Below, piece by piece: positions 1-13,025 of a stretch of 64,000 nucleotides of DNA. The stretch's first letter is position 1. The number at the start of each line of letters is the position of its first letter. The stretch is from Prunus persica (lineage: Eukaryota; Streptophyta; Magnoliopsida; Rosales; Rosaceae): positions 26,849,643-26,913,642 of the forward strand of contig NC_034009.1 of the NCBI RefSeq assembly GCF_000346465.2, written 5' to 3'. The notes beneath the pieces were generated by a model. That model saw nothing but the letters and a program-made list of their open reading frames with translations. It did not search any database and had not been told where the DNA came from. The position numbers and the translations under genes were made by a program.

Positions 1-2751
1 CGATATACTGCCATCAAATTATACTCAAGGGACCCTGAACTCTTTTCTCATGTGACAAGGGCCAATAAATAAATAAATAAATAAAAAAGCATATAATAAA
101 TCTTTGTGTAAACAGCACCATGTATGGCTGCTATGGAAAAAATATGATCTTTGGATAAAGTAAAAAGATGATCGAATTGTGCTGATGGCAATGTCATTGC
201 GCTCCACATTTTGTCCTATTTCCTGTCCCTTTTATTTTATTTTATTTAACCTAATCTTTTGTCACATATGATCCATAGGGCTAGGAGGTGGGCTATGGTG
301 ATTAAATTAAATTCATCAGTTGATGATCACCAAACCTGCGGACCTGCATTTTGTCTAATGGGTTCACCTTTTTAGTGGGGGTGGATCCGATTGCCATTTG
401 GTGATGGATGGATCGATATCGATGTGGTCCAGGTTAAACTTTCATGGCTCCCACCAAGGCCATAGCTGGCCTAATCAGGCAATTCCAGGTTGCATTAAGT
501 GATTAGCAAGCTGAGATCATAATTAAATCAGAGTTTCATTTAATTCAGTTTAATTTAATTAATTACCAAGTGGATTCCGACAGCATCGATCATGGGATCC
601 ACATTGTTGGAAATCCTTCATAAAGCAGAAACTAGTTAATTAGTTTTTTTTTTTTTAAAATTATAAACAAAATAATATTTTAATTACTCTAACGTACGAA
701 TAGAGAAATTCGAACTCAATACAAAGAGAATTGATGAACTAACCTAATTCACATGTGCGGAAAAGTAATTAATTCGTAGAAGTTAGCTGGTGTTTTTATG
801 TGAATGTCGTTGGTGGAAGGCATGGCATGAGTTCTACTGTAAAAGGCAGAGCCCAGCCAAGAGAGAAATTAGAGAAAAAGGGTACTTTCTTTCCAACAAT
901 TGTCGCTGTAGGGTGGTCCATTTGATATTAAATCAGACGTGTGAGTAAAAGTAAAATGAGATGATGGATGCTGGACAGGTTTCTGTAATGCCACCTGTGA
1001 AATGAAGGAGGAGTTGATAAGATTTGCATGACCTGTTGTTGTGCATGCAATGAAATGCAGGTGGTGTTTTAAATGCATGGTTGCCTTTAGCACTAAGCTA
1101 CATGCAAAAATAATATACCCCATGTCGGGGATCGGTGGCTAAATGACAGGCTCGTAGTTGGCGTTTTTCTATTTGTAGTGTAATAAGCTGGTAAGTACTT
1201 CTACTAAAAGCAACTTTTCCAGGCATTGGCTTTTTCCCACCGTATCTCACACTCACTGTGCCAGTTGTTAAATTTTCATAAGAAAAAGACTAAATCCCTG
1301 CTCGTTTGGCTGATCAATACAACACAATAATTAAGGTGATATATCGCTATGTCCGGCAGAGCTGTCTGATATCTGGGGGAGCTGATACAACAGCCATGGG
1401 GTTGGTCACGAGAGGCCCCCAGAGAGATAAGACTTAAGAGGAGATAATTATTATCACTCACAAACTTCCACACAGTAATATAATAAAACAAAGCACCAAG
1501 CTACAAAGTTTGTAATGTCAATCATGTGCTATTTCATCTCCGTTGTATTGTCCTTTACTTTCTATATTTCTTCTTTTTTGTAATATTTCTTCTTTTTTGT
1601 AAGTGACATGATGAGAAATCAGAAGAATTTTATAAGTGACATGATGACAGAGGGCAATGCAACCGGGAGTGAAGCTTTTTCTCCATGCACAGAGAAAGAG
1701 AGAGAGAGATGAAAGAAACCTGTCTTTATATTATTTTATTGATGATGAATCAAATACAACAAACACGCATGAAAGGCCCCAAAGACCTTTTTTTTTTTCT
1801 TTTTTCTTTTTTCTTTTTTCACGCCATATGATAGGAGGTTTCTCCTCCTCATCATCTTGAGTTTTTTTTTTTTTTTTTTTTCTTCTCCCCTTTAACAATA
1901 AAAAAATCAACCAAAAAACAGTGTAAGCACACGTGTGACCGTGCACACCCGAGCGAAACACGCAAATAAAAAAGAGTTACAGTATGGTTAGGCCCACCTC
2001 ATGGCCAATAAAAGAGGCAATTCCCGCCAAAAATGCACTCGCATACACAGATGTGTGCCACCAAGCAGTGCTAAGAGAGCACACAAACCACTCAAAAAGT
2101 CTAAAATGGGGGTGGAGCCACCGATCGCATTCACCACGCTGGTTTTTCCCGTCAAACTCAAAAGAGGCAGAGAAGTCTTGACTTGTAAATTGATCCCCGT
2201 GAAGCTCAAACTTCAAAGCTCACTCCCCTAATTTTGCCAACCCTAATCTCTCTTTTCTCTTCATCTTTTTTCTTTTGATGCCCCACCAGCTTCATCGTTT
2301 TCTTCATTCAACAATCAATGCGGCCTTTGAATTCAATTCCCCACTTCTCTCACGCTTCCATGACTCCACTACATTTAAAAACATATATATATATATATAT
2401 ATATATCTATTTTTCCCCTTCGCTTTCTCATCACACACCAAAACATTACCAAACAAATCCCCTTCTGCCTTGGGAATCTGCAAAGCCATTATTAATAATG
2501 AAATAATGGCATTGCCCACCAACAAAACAAATAATAAAATCTGCAAACTCACCAAACTCTCTCTCATACATACATACACTTATATATAGACACTATAATC
2601 TACACAAAACCCATGATCAGGTCAATTTTAATCCCAAAACCCTCCTAAAAAAATATTGAGGTTTCTAGACAACTTTTTGGACCACCATTTTCCTTTCTTT
2701 TATTTATAGTTTCCCTTTCCCCCATCTCTCTCTCGCTATCTCTCTCTCCTC
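1..2751. other. Non-coding 3' flank of the cyclin gene
   Basis: No gene is supported here. The stretch is AT-rich with simple runs: an AAAT microsatellite near 66-90, long T or pyrimidine runs near 1790-1885, and an (AT)n run near 2383-2406. Short open frames exist on both strands but have biased composition, no recognisable domain and no splice partners. The final part should include the 3' UTR of the minus-strand cyclin gene. Confidence 0.6.
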
Positions 2752-4860
2752 TTACTCGGAGTTTCCCTTGTCATCGTCTACCCATAAGCAGTTATTCAAT
2801 TTCCTCCTTTTATATGACATTGGTGATGATGATGATAAGGAGACTGACGAGGACGATGACTCAGAACTGGACCTCACTCTGCCCCGAACCGTAACTCGAA
2901 GCTGTGGCAAAACATCGGGTGATGACTTTTTTATCCCACTATTTTCAACCACCACTTCTTGCATTAATCGATAGCATCCGATGATTTTCTCCTGCAAATT
3001 CATTGAAAATGAATACATATATAATAATTATTTTAAAATCCCAATTGAAATCATCAGAGTCCCATGTGCTTACTTTGCTCAGTCCACCACACCATGATTC
3101 AGCATGTTCCGGATTTTCAAGCGACAAATTAGGGATTTCATTGGCTGCGGAAAGTATGGCTGCCGCAGCAATGCATGATGGCCAATATTCAAGAAAGCTA
3201 GCTTCTGTTGACATAATCAATCAACAAGAACAAGTCAAGAACCACTAGTTATATATTATAATAATATGTACTCTAGTGTAGTGTAAAGCAGCCTTTTCTA
3301 CGTAGACGTACTGCATGTATATGTATTTCGTTAAGTACATGTACACGTACCTTTGATATTCGATAATATGATTTCTGTGGCCCGTGAAACCAGAAATCCG
3401 ATGAAAGTTGCCGCTGGGTCGAGCTTGCATGCAAAGAAAGCGACGAAGCTGAAGGGTGTTATGGATCGTAGCCTCCAATCCAAAACACCCAGCACAAGGA
3501 GCTCCATCCTACGGATTGTTCTCGGTTCGAAGATAAATTGCGTACCTTCCACCTGCGACACATATTATTATGTCCTAAACCTTTAAACAAATTGATAAAA
3601 TATTAGATTAAGAAGAAATTAGCGTTGGTTGTGTGTGTATTATATATGTACCTGTAAATCTAACAGAGAAGGAACTAGAGGTTCCTCCATCTTAGCAGCT
3701 AAGGACAAGCAAGCAACACTTAAAAGTTGCATTGGCCACCCATTTGCTTGCTGAAACAAACAAACAAACAAACAAAACGAATACTATTAGCAAAAGCTTT
3801 TATCGTCATCACATATATATAATAATTAAACACATTAGATTATTGCTCTGTGATAGAGTTTATTACTCGAGATTTTATGCTACAAGTATTTTTCACGTGC
3901 AATGCACGTGACAAGAAAAAAGCAAATTATGATAAATAAAAGGCATGTAATAATTAGTATAATTGTACTTTTATACTGTAGTTATTATAAAGTCCAATTA
4001 AAGATAATCACTATGTTGGGAGCTTAGAGGATCGTAATTGCCTCGTCATCCCATGAACTTTATAATGAAACAGTACGTACGCCCAATCACCTACTGTACA
4101 GATTTCCACATACGTTTGAAAAGTCAAATATAATTACTAATACATAATTAAAGGTTTTCACCAATAATTAAGATAATTAATCTTCAACATTATCCAGCTT
4201 CATCACATAATCATCCAAGCGTTAACGGAGACTGAGTTTACCGGCAACCGGCGGGAGTACAAGAACCGATCCAAGTAGTTAACGGAGAGATACGCCGTCA
4301 GCGGGTGAAACCCGTAGTAACTCTGGACCTGCAAAACCATCCATACATGACGTAATATTAATTAAACTAATAATCATAAGTGAAACGATCTAATGTGAAC
4401 CGCCAGCGAGCTTTGTAGTTAGATCCGGCGGCTGATAAAGAAAATCTTCACTTCAGCCAAACAGTACGCAACCCCGGCGCACATTAGAAAAGCCGGAGAC
4501 AATACGGTCAATAGATCTAACGAGCGCACGCGCATGCCATGGCAATCATGTAATAAGTGCAAAGTTAGTGTCCGATTATGAAAATCTGGAATTTGATTGG
4601 TTAATTACCTTCAGAATCCATGCAACGGAGTCGGCTCGGGCGGAGATGTCGAGGGAATGATCGGAGTTGAAGCGAGACAAGTAGTCGAAGCCGGGGACGT
4701 AGTTGCGCTCGTCCTCTATGAATCCGGCGATGGATTCTTCGCTACACGCCGGAGATTCCAAGTCCGACGAGCATTCCGGCGACTCTCCGGACAGAATTCC
4801 GGAGTAGTCCTCGCAGCACAGTAGGTCGGAGAAGCAGTCGGAGCTCCAAACCGATGACAT
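2752..4860 (-). CDS. CYCD1;1: D-type cyclin, CYCD1;1-like (6 exons)
   Basis: Regulatory subunit that pairs with CDKA to phosphorylate retinoblastoma-related protein at G1/S in the nucleus. Exons on the minus strand are 4860-4609, 4328-4242, 3750-3652, 3552-3351, 3204-3074 and 2991-2752. All introns are GT-AG and the spliced frame is open for 336 codons, the usual D-cyclin size. An LxCxE retinoblastoma-binding motif sits at residues 13-17 (LLCCE). The cyclin box follows, with VNYLDRFL in exon 2, LSLAAKMEE in exon 3 and RRMELLVL in exon 4. The C-terminus is serine-rich and ends near a KRRKL cluster. The wording of exons 1, 4 and 5 (FIEDER, FLEYWPS) matches my memory of Arabidopsis CYCD1;1 much better than CYCD2, 3 or 4. 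The start is the first ATG of exon 1, 16 codons before the LxCxE glutamate. Intron 2 (3751-4241) carries a palindrome. Confidence 0.93.
3891..3915. repeat. Perfect palindrome in CYCD1;1 intron 2
   Basis: A CACGTGCA arm, a single A, and the complementary TGCACGTG arm form a 17-base perfect inverted repeat near 3895-3911, framed by T and A runs. It contains two G-box cores (CACGTG). It may be a transposon remnant or a regulatory palindrome; the sequence does not decide. Confidence 0.6.
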
Positions 4861-7800
4861 GATGGTGGTGATGATGATGATGATCGCTGCCGTCTCCGAT
4901 CGATAATCTCCTTCATTCTCTCGCCATCGCTTGGTGACCGTCGGATTTGATCCGAGAAGTCGCCGGAATGCTTGTCTCTGTGTGTGTTTAGAGAGAGGGG
5001 GGGAGAGTGTGTGTGTTTGTGTGCGTGTGTGTGCGTGTGTGAGGGAGATGAGTAGACAGTCTTTAGACTTTGAGATTTTGATTTGGCGATTCTATCTGTT
5101 TCGTTGGATATAAATAAATATGAGGTGCTGTATTTAATTTAATTTATGGGTTTTTTTTTTTTTTTTTTTTTTTTTGTTGGAGGTGAAATTTCTAGACTGG
5201 AAAAGGAAATTTGATTTTCCCGGGAAAATATAATGTTCCGTTTTTTGGGGGGAAATATTACGTAAACAATGCGTGATGGCTACTGGAGTTCCATCACGTC
5301 AACTTACACAATAGCATGGTGATGCCACGTGGCCCATAGGATTTACTGATTTTATCTTTTTCAATTTTTTGGTAAGATGTCTATTTTTTTCTTTTCAAAT
5401 TCAAGATAACGAGTCATTCAAACTTAGGAATTGTATAATTTTTGAAAAAAACTGATAGTTAGTTGTGCGCAAAGGACTCGTTAGTATTGTAGTTGGAATA
5501 ATTGTTCTTCTATAAAAGGTTATGAATTTCAGTTTTAATATCTGTATGTGTGAATTTAATATATTATTATTTATTTAATTTAATAGATAATGTATTTAAA
5601 ACAAAAGTAAATTTAGTTGTTGGTCTCCTCTTATTTTGTTTTATTCCATTTCAAAATCATCATTTTGTAGTTTCTTAATAAATAATGTCATGTCATGTCA
5701 TAATTAAATTTATTTGATCAAAATATAATAAAGTATGGCAATTCTTTTCGCACTTAAAAACAAAACTGTTGATGTGCGTGCCTAACATGGTTCTTTTCTC
5801 TAGTTGTTGTCAATGGTTTTTCTAAACAGATTTTATATTTTAGAGGTCAACATTTTGCTAATTCTGGCTCTTAACAATGTTGTCCACCTTTTTAAATCAT
5901 CCAGATACTCATTGATTGGTGTTAATTGTTTGTTTTTAAGAGTAAAATTAGTAAATAAATTCCATGAAAACATTTTGTTTGTTTGTTTGTTTACAAAATT
6001 GGTTTGGAGGGAAACAAATGGAGACATTAGAAAAGTCCCCAACCAGTAGATTTGTATATGCATCTGCCCTCATTATCGACCTTAGGGCAATATACTTTTG
6101 AATATAAATATATATATATATTTATTTATTTATTTATCCCCCTCCATTAATTTGAGGTTTGAACAATGCGTAGACCTACAACGTGTAGTCTTGTATGGAT
6201 GCATATGAGATGACATGACATATAATTTACATTGGTGGACCTTGTTTGGATGTCACAGTTAACTTAATACCATTTCACACAGTCACGGCATGCACCAACA
6301 TATATATGAATGGCTTTATCGTTTGATTTTGGGGCTTTGCTTTTGTTTGTGGACATGACATCATTGATTATGAATATGGGGGCACTCTCATTTCCTGCTT
6401 AATCTAATCAAATAATTATAAGAAATTTTGATACAAAGAAAAAAGAGGCAAAATGGGTCGGGTGGCACTACCAAAAGTAAAAGGAGAAGACCACACCAAG
6501 TAGACTTTGGATCAAGCTTAAACTTTTACCTTCTATATAACACATTGGATACTTAAATAATACATTGATTGTAGACCTGTTCGGATAAGTCTGTTTGTCG
6601 AAATAGTGAATTTGTCTCTTTACACTTAAATTTGAATTCTCAATCTTTTAAAATAGTTTAAACTATTTATTCTATAAAAAGAATATAAGTACATAAATTC
6701 GAATAAATATATAAAGTAGCACAAACAAATTTTTGTTTTGCTTTAGAAGGGAAAGTGTAGTGATCTAATTGTTAACTTTTGTGGAGCTTGACGATTTAAC
6801 ATCGAAAAGATTGTGGGATTTTTCGTTTTATTGGTACAGAGAAAAGAAAAAAAAAAAAAAAGTGGAAAGTAAGCTATCTCTTTCTCTGTGACATGATGAT
6901 TTAACATTTTGAACTCTTAAAAGTTAATAGAATGTGAATAATTAAAGTAGCCAATCTCGTACTGCCATGACACCAAAAAAAAAAAAAAAAGGACTATAAT
7001 TTTCCAATTAGAGGTGAAATTATTAAACAACCTTTTCATCTTGATGATGACAAAGCTGTCCCATTCAAATCCGTGTATGTGAATAACAGAGGCTACTTTT
7101 TCCAGTAAACATAAATAAATAAATAAAACAAAGGCTGCTTTCTGGTAAAATCTAATCGAATTAAATTGCTGGGCCGGGTATCTGTTGTCAGCCCAGTTCT
7201 GTGGTTATTGACTGGTCAATGGATCAATTGGTGGGAAGTAATGACAGTCAAAAAAATATAATGTACGATCATCGACCCTACTTGCCAGTTGCAAACCAAC
7301 AAGAAGAACAAGAAAATAAAAGGGACTGAAACGTTAGCCTGCGGGTTGGCACATGAATGTGAAATGCTTGAAATAAAATGTCCTTGACCTTCAGTATAGG
7401 GAAGGTCCTGAATTGTTGATGTATATTTGTGAATGCATCAACGATTTGATTAGGGACTGTTTACTTTTATGCGAGCGACAAGTTCTTAATTATTGATGTA
7501 TATGAGCATAACCGAAGAAAGATCACTCGTCATGTGAACCCGTGTCATTAATGCTGCAAATATTTGGTGGGAAATGACTATAGCATAAGAGGACATAAAC
7601 TGCGTGGGAGTGGTTGTAGTGTAATGTGTTCCTCAACAGCACATTATGAGTGATTTGACTCCCTGCACATCCAACATAGGGTGGTAGCTCGGAACATTTA
7701 CTTGATTCATATGACATATATATATAGTACTAGTTTGTGTTCCTCATGTCCTGTATTTCCACGTTCAGATTTGGGGAGACATTGGCGCTTCAAGTTGGGA

Positions 7801-10360
7801 TTTGAATTTTGATGTTGTGTGGAGGGAATTTTGTTGGTTGTTCCATTATTCAGAAGAAAATTCAAGGGACATTAAATTCAATAAAATCCCAACATACTTT
7901 GGATTTAATTTATTCATATTTTAATTGAACATCGCATCCAAATTCAAAGCAATCATTTTCCACTTTTATTTTTGGATAGAAGAGATGAAATTTAGTACGT
8001 GGACTGTTAGGTGGTCAGTCTCAGTATACTACATGCTTTTGAATGACAGGTAGAATTTTCATCCCTAAACTAAAGTGGCACGGTTCGTAAAAGGGTGATG
8101 TCAGGCTTATTACATTTTTATACCGTATTATGTATCGCTTTTTTAATAAAGGTGAAGCCCACTCAACCCAATTCAGCATTTGCTTACAAAATTATACTTG
8201 TATATTATATGATCCAACATGTCAGAAGACTTTACTCTGAAAGTAAAACTATGACTTGCTATATAAATTTGTCTATGTGTTAATTAAGAAGAAATTTTAT
8301 AAAATTTTAAATTTAAAAAAAAAACAATGTGTGGAGGAGATGGGCTAGCCGTGTCTGTCCAGCTCTGCCCCATGACATGAATCATGATAATTTAATTGCT
8401 AGTTTTCGTAAAAGATGATGTGGGATCAGCACTGTTTTTTTAGCTTTTGATAATTTGCTCTCCTTGTATTATCTGCCACTCTCAGACAAGACAATTGGAG
8501 AGAGTTGCTTTTAATTTTCTTTCTTTTTGTCAGGCAGAGTGAAGAAGAAGCTAGAGTTTTTTCATCAATAATAGACTCCCTTCCCTTTGATGCTGAAATG
8601 AATTCTGGTATCAGTTCCTATCCATATGCTTTTAGTATTATTAGACTCTCAAAAACTCTAATGTATAAATAATAGGACCCATAACGTAGCTCCCCTTTTG
8701 CATTTTGGTCAATGCGTAGATTGAGATTGAGCTTTTGAATATTAGGTTGTGCCGCTGATCATGATTTTGGGGAAAATATGCATTTTCAATCAGTAAATCA
8801 TTTTATAATGACTCTCAAAATTAATTAATTGCTCATTCCCATCCTATCAAGTTAATTAAGCAGTGTTTAATTAAGTTTAACTTATATAATTCCAAATTTA
8901 CAACCCAAAAAGAAAAATGACAAAATAATGGATTTTCAGAATTTGCATATTTTTGTTATGCAACTGACAAAACCGGCTTGTCTCTGGTTTGAGTTCTTCT
9001 CATGTTTGATAGCAGACAATTAGACAATAAATAATTATTATTATTAAAACCAGTTGCTAACTTGTTCGGTGGATATATGGGATAAGGAAGACCGAACCGA
9101 GATCTGTACAAGAAGAAGAAAAGAAAATCAAAACAGAAGAACAGGAATCTGGGACTGAAGCCAAATAAGTAGTTAGTATTTGGTATTTTGGAGTGTCAAT
9201 CATATTCATATATATATAAAAATATAAATATGGTTTTCATAATTATATGTTGAACTGAAATGCCAATCAAATGATAACTATAGATTATAGACTTGATGGA
9301 TAGCTCTCACTCACCTAATGCCTAATGCCAACAAACATGCTTGGAATTGGAAACCATGCACTGATTGCTTGCCCCCTCTGTTCTGGAGTCTGTTGCTCTA
9401 TTTTTCTATTCCCAGGTCCATGAGTTGATGCTGACTTTTGTGCTGTTTAAAATAATGCATTATTAGTATTATTTTTTTATACAAGCGTTAAGTTAAATTA
9501 TAAGAGCGCACATGTAAAAGTTTTGCAAGTGAAGATATTATTTTAAGAGTGCTGCTAAACGAATCCTAAAATTTATTGAGTACACTCTATTATCAAACTA
9601 TTTATTGAATTATTAATTTATTCTAATATAAAATGATCCAAAAGGACATATTGAATTGTGAAACAATAAAATTTTAATAAGTACACCTTACTCACTATAT
9701 TCAACTCTTATCAGATATAGAAAAGTCTTCGTATTGCTTAGTGCTCACGAATAACACAGTGAGTATTAGTTTATGATTGATATTACGAAATTAAAGATTT
9801 TGATGAAACCCAAAATCTGAAAAGAGGGCACAGATTCATGTAAAAAGAGAAATCTGGTTTATGATTGGTATTAGAGTGTTGTATTAGGGCTATTTTTGGT
9901 AGTTAAATAGGATGTACTTAGTTAATTTTATATTTTGATTAAAATATTAAGGTTAACTTAAATTATAGAATGTACTCAATTAATTTTAAGGTTCATTTAA
10001 CAACATTTTTTTTTTAATGAGCTAGATTCCGTCGGCACATTTTTTTAAGATATGATCTTTAATAACCTGTCAAACAAGGATGAATCTGGGCTCGGATGGA
10101 TTGAGAAATGACAAACCTAGAAAAGGAGCTGGGCCTTTAGTGAATGGTTGTAGAAAAATCTGACCAAAAATATAGAACAAGAAGTGCACCTTGATGGGAT
10201 TTATGTATAAAAAAGGATAAACTTTTCAAAGCAGCAAAAGTGAATGGGGCTTGAATTTCAATTGGTTGGTTAGGAAGGTAAGACCAACCAAACCAAGCCC
10301 AGTGAAAAATCATTGCCTCCGCTGTATTTCTTCAGCTCCAAAAACAAAAAATTCAACAAA
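4861..10360. other. Long non-coding stretch upstream of CYCD1;1
   Basis: The first 250 bases should hold the CYCD1;1 promoter and 5' UTR. They include a GT/GA-rich microsatellite at about 4995-5045, a TTTGGCG word near 5082 that resembles an E2F site, and an AT-rich TATA-like stretch near 5105-5120. Beyond a poly-T run at 5151-5175 I see only AT-rich DNA with short microsatellites (for example near 6103-6136), and no frame with domains or paired splice sites up to the tRNA array. Confidence 0.5.
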
Positions 10361-10434
10361 TGGCTTCGCCCAGGCTCGAACTGGGGACCTTCAGTGTGTT
10401 AGACTGACGTGATAACCAACTACACCACGAAACC
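10361..10434 (-). tRNA. tRNA-Val(AAC), array copy 1
   Basis: A 74-nt cloverleaf read on the minus strand. The GGTTTCG acceptor pairs with CGAAGCC plus discriminator A. The anticodon stem TCAGT/ACTGA closes the loop CTAACAC, giving anticodon AAC (valine, GUU). The T arm is CCCAG/CTGGG around TTCGAGC. There is no intron and CCA is not encoded. A T-rich stretch lies just downstream on the transcribed strand and would serve as the Pol III terminator. First unit of a tandem array with a period of about 175 bp. Confidence 0.95.
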
Positions 10435-10536
10435 ATGTTGTTAAGTTCCCGCAATATGTTATTTTTAAAGATGAACTAAACTGAAGAGAATCCATAAAAC
10501 AAAAGTGAAATCTGAAAAAGGGTTGGTCCTTCAAAA

Positions 10537-10610
10537 TGGCTTCGCCCAGGTTCGAACTGGGGACCTTCAGTGTGTTAGACTGACGTGATAACCAACTACA
10601 CCACGAAACC
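10537..10610 (-). tRNA. tRNA-Val(AAC), array copy 2
   Basis: Same 74-nt structure as copy 1, with anticodon AAC. It differs in the T loop, TTCGAAC instead of TTCGAGC. TTTT follows the 3' end on the transcribed strand. Its 5' and 3' flanks match those of copies 1 and 3, so the duplicated unit includes spacer DNA. Confidence 0.95.
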
Positions 10611-10714
10611 GTATTGTTAGGTTCACGCAATATTTTGATTTTAAAGCCTAACTCCATTGAAGAGAATCCACAAAAACCAAAGTGAAATCTCATAAACAGT
10701 TTGTCCCACAGAAA

Positions 10715-10788
10715 TGGCTTCGCCCAGGTTCGAACTGGGGACCTTCAGTGTGTTAGACTGACGTGATAACCAACTACACCACGAAACC
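10715..10788 (-). tRNA. tRNA-Val(AAC), array copy 3
   Basis: Identical in structure to copy 2, with anticodon AAC and T loop TTCGAAC. The immediate 3' flank has only TTTC before the next bases, so termination may be weaker than in the other copies. It sits 178 bp from copy 2. Confidence 0.94.
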
Positions 10789-10891
10789 ATGTTGCCGAGT
10801 TCACGCAATATTTCGGTTTTAAAGCCTAACTCAATTCAAGAGAATCCATAAAACCAAAGTGAAATTTCAAAAACAGTTTGTCCTACGAAAA

Positions 10892-12215
10892 TGGCTTCGC
10901 CCAGGTTCGAACTGGGGACCTTCAGGGGTCGTTTGGTACGGCGGACTGTCATGGACTCTACTAAATCTTAGGACTGTCTTGGATTAGCTCGGATTGGCCT
11001 AAGCTGGATTAAGTACTGGCCTGCGTTTGGTGATGCGTCGGACTAAGAAGCTGGATTGTAAAAATAGTGAAAACCTATGTTTGGTACTGTGTTGGACTAA
11101 AAAAATTATTTAAATATTTAAAATTAATTTGGGATTTTGACCTAAAACTAAATAAATACTACAAAGAAACCAATGAGATATGTATAATTTATTATATATA
11201 AAAAAATTTAAAATATTTTTTAAAGACAAACTATCTTTATCTTTTATCTTTTATCTGTTTTCTATTTTTTCTTTCTTTCTTCCTTTTCTCTCCTTCTCTT
11301 TTCTTCTTCCTTCCCAGCCCTGTTTCTTTTTTCTCTTTTCTTTCTCCCTCCCGATCTCTCTCTGGTTCTCTCTATTTTTTTCTCAAATATTGACACAACA
11401 TTGGTATCCCTTTTTTTATTTTTTATTTTTTATATTCCCCTCCCAAACCTTTCTCTGCTTCCCTCTCATTTTCTCTCTATTCTTCCCCCTTCTTCCCCCC
11501 GCCCCCCCTTCCTTTTTTGTTGTTGTTGTTACAGAGGGGGTAAACGCCCCAAAACAAAAACAATTAAATATGACAAGGGGAGGTCTGGCAGGACCTTGAG
11601 CATCAACATCTAAAATGGCTCTAAGGAAGGCAGGAGTTTCTTCAAAAACATCGAGGCCATGATTAAACTTGTGATTGGCAGCCAAGGTCTCTTGTTCCCT
11701 TTGAAGTCACAGATCCTCATCTTCTTCGAAGTCACAAATCTCCATTTGGTTTCACTGAGCCACGGCCAATGGTTGGTAATTTTTCGAAAGGTTCAATTGG
11801 GTTGTGGTTCCACTGGGTTTGATTTGGTGGTGGTTGATTCAAGTGGTTGAGTTTGAATTGGTGGTGGTTGGTTGGTGTGACTGGGTTTATGGTGGTGATA
11901 ATTCTAGGTGAAGAAGAAGAAGAAATTGATTCTTGAAGCTTGGATATGGATTTGGTCTTGCGATTGGATTAGTCGGACTTGCGCGTCAAAATAGCACGCT
12001 CGCTATTTTGCGAACTGCATTTCAGCCTCTCTGTATAAGGAGAGCGAGTGAGGAGGTTTTTTAACTGTTGGACTCCACAATCCCATTTAACTTAGTCCCC
12101 CATTTTACCAAACATGGGTTTCAAGGCTTATTTAGCATAGTCCTGTCTAGTGAGGCATACCAAACACACCCTCAGTGTGTTAGACTGACGTGATAACCAA
12201 CTACACCACGAAACC
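10892..12215 (-). pseudogene. tRNA-Val(AAC) copy 4, split by a transposon
   Basis: The 5' part of the tRNA is at 12215-12175 (41 nt) and the 3' part at 10924-10892 (33 nt). Removing the inserted element and one copy of the 3-bp TCA duplication gives exactly 74 nt, the length of the intact copies. The break lies at the 3' side of the anticodon stem. The A box and B box are now about 1.25 kb apart, so a normal Pol III transcript of this copy is not expected. Confidence 0.93.
10925..12171. mobile_element. Non-autonomous Harbinger-type element inside a tRNA gene
   Basis: The 1,247-bp element has imperfect terminal inverted repeats: GGGGTCGTTTGGTA at the left and, read inward from the right, GGGTGTGTTTGGTA. 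It is flanked by the 3-bp direct repeat TCA at 10922-10924 and 12172-12174. GGG...GTTTGG termini with a 3-bp target duplication fit PIF/Harbinger elements, whose usual target is TWA; TCA is a variant. No transposase is present. The interior has a pyrimidine-rich block (11225-11520) and a minus-strand open frame at 11416-11685 that may include a captured exon. Confidence 0.85.
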
Positions 12216-12532
12216 TTGATGTCAATAGTTCGACTTACATAGCAACAATTCAACTAAAGAAATTCATAACACCAAATATTGCTCACCTCCTTTGATGGAA
12301 GGTGACATTCCTCGTTCATATAAATGATAGTTTGACACATGTGTAAAAATAATTTATTAAAAATAAAAAAAAACTCTTACAAGTCAAATTATTATCGACA
12401 AAAATGTGGAAATTCATATTTACAAATCAAAATTTAGACACATACAAAAACAATTCACACAAAATATAAAAAGAAAAACTTTAACACACATGAAATTATT
12501 ATTAGCAAAAATACAGGAATTTCTAGTTATAA
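12216..12532. other. Spacer between tRNA copy 4 and the Harbinger element
   Basis: An AT-rich spacer. Its first bases resemble the 5' flanks of the other tRNA-Val copies. No gene is visible. It ends in TAA directly before the Harbinger terminal repeat. Confidence 0.5.
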
Positions 12533-13025
12533 GAGCATCTCCAGCGCGCAACCCAAATCGGGAGAAAGGGCCCCCTCGCGAGCCCAAGCGCCTTCCAGCG
12601 CGAGAGAAGAAGCCCGAAACAAGAGCTGGGTCCCACCAGCCCGGGTAGGCCCAAGGCAACTTTCGACTGGGCTTTAGCCTGAGGGCTGTGACGTCAGCAC
12701 GGTAATTCAAATTTTTTTTTACCTCTGACGCGTGAATTACACGCGCCAACGGTAAAAAAATTTGACTTCCGCGCACTGACATCAGCCATGACAGAATCCG
12801 ACGGGCATGTGCCACGTGTCGCAACAGAGACGCTCCGATCGTTTTTTTCAGAAATCCGACGGTCCTCCTTTTTTGGCTAAAAATATTGCAAAAAAAATCG
12901 AAAAAATTCTGAATTTTTTTAAAAAAAATACCAAAAAATTATGTATTTTTTTTCCTATAAATACCTAACCATTTTATTTACTTTTTACACCAAATCTTCA
13001 TATAATTTCTTCTCCATCCAATATT

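Noticed and set aside
25..1860. Small open frames in the left flank
   Set aside because: Short, low-complexity and without conserved words; several are translations of T or AAAT runs.
11180..11599. 139-codon plus-strand open frame
   Set aside because: It is a translation of a pyrimidine-rich tract (mostly F, S, L, P) inside the Harbinger-type element; composition explains the lack of stops.
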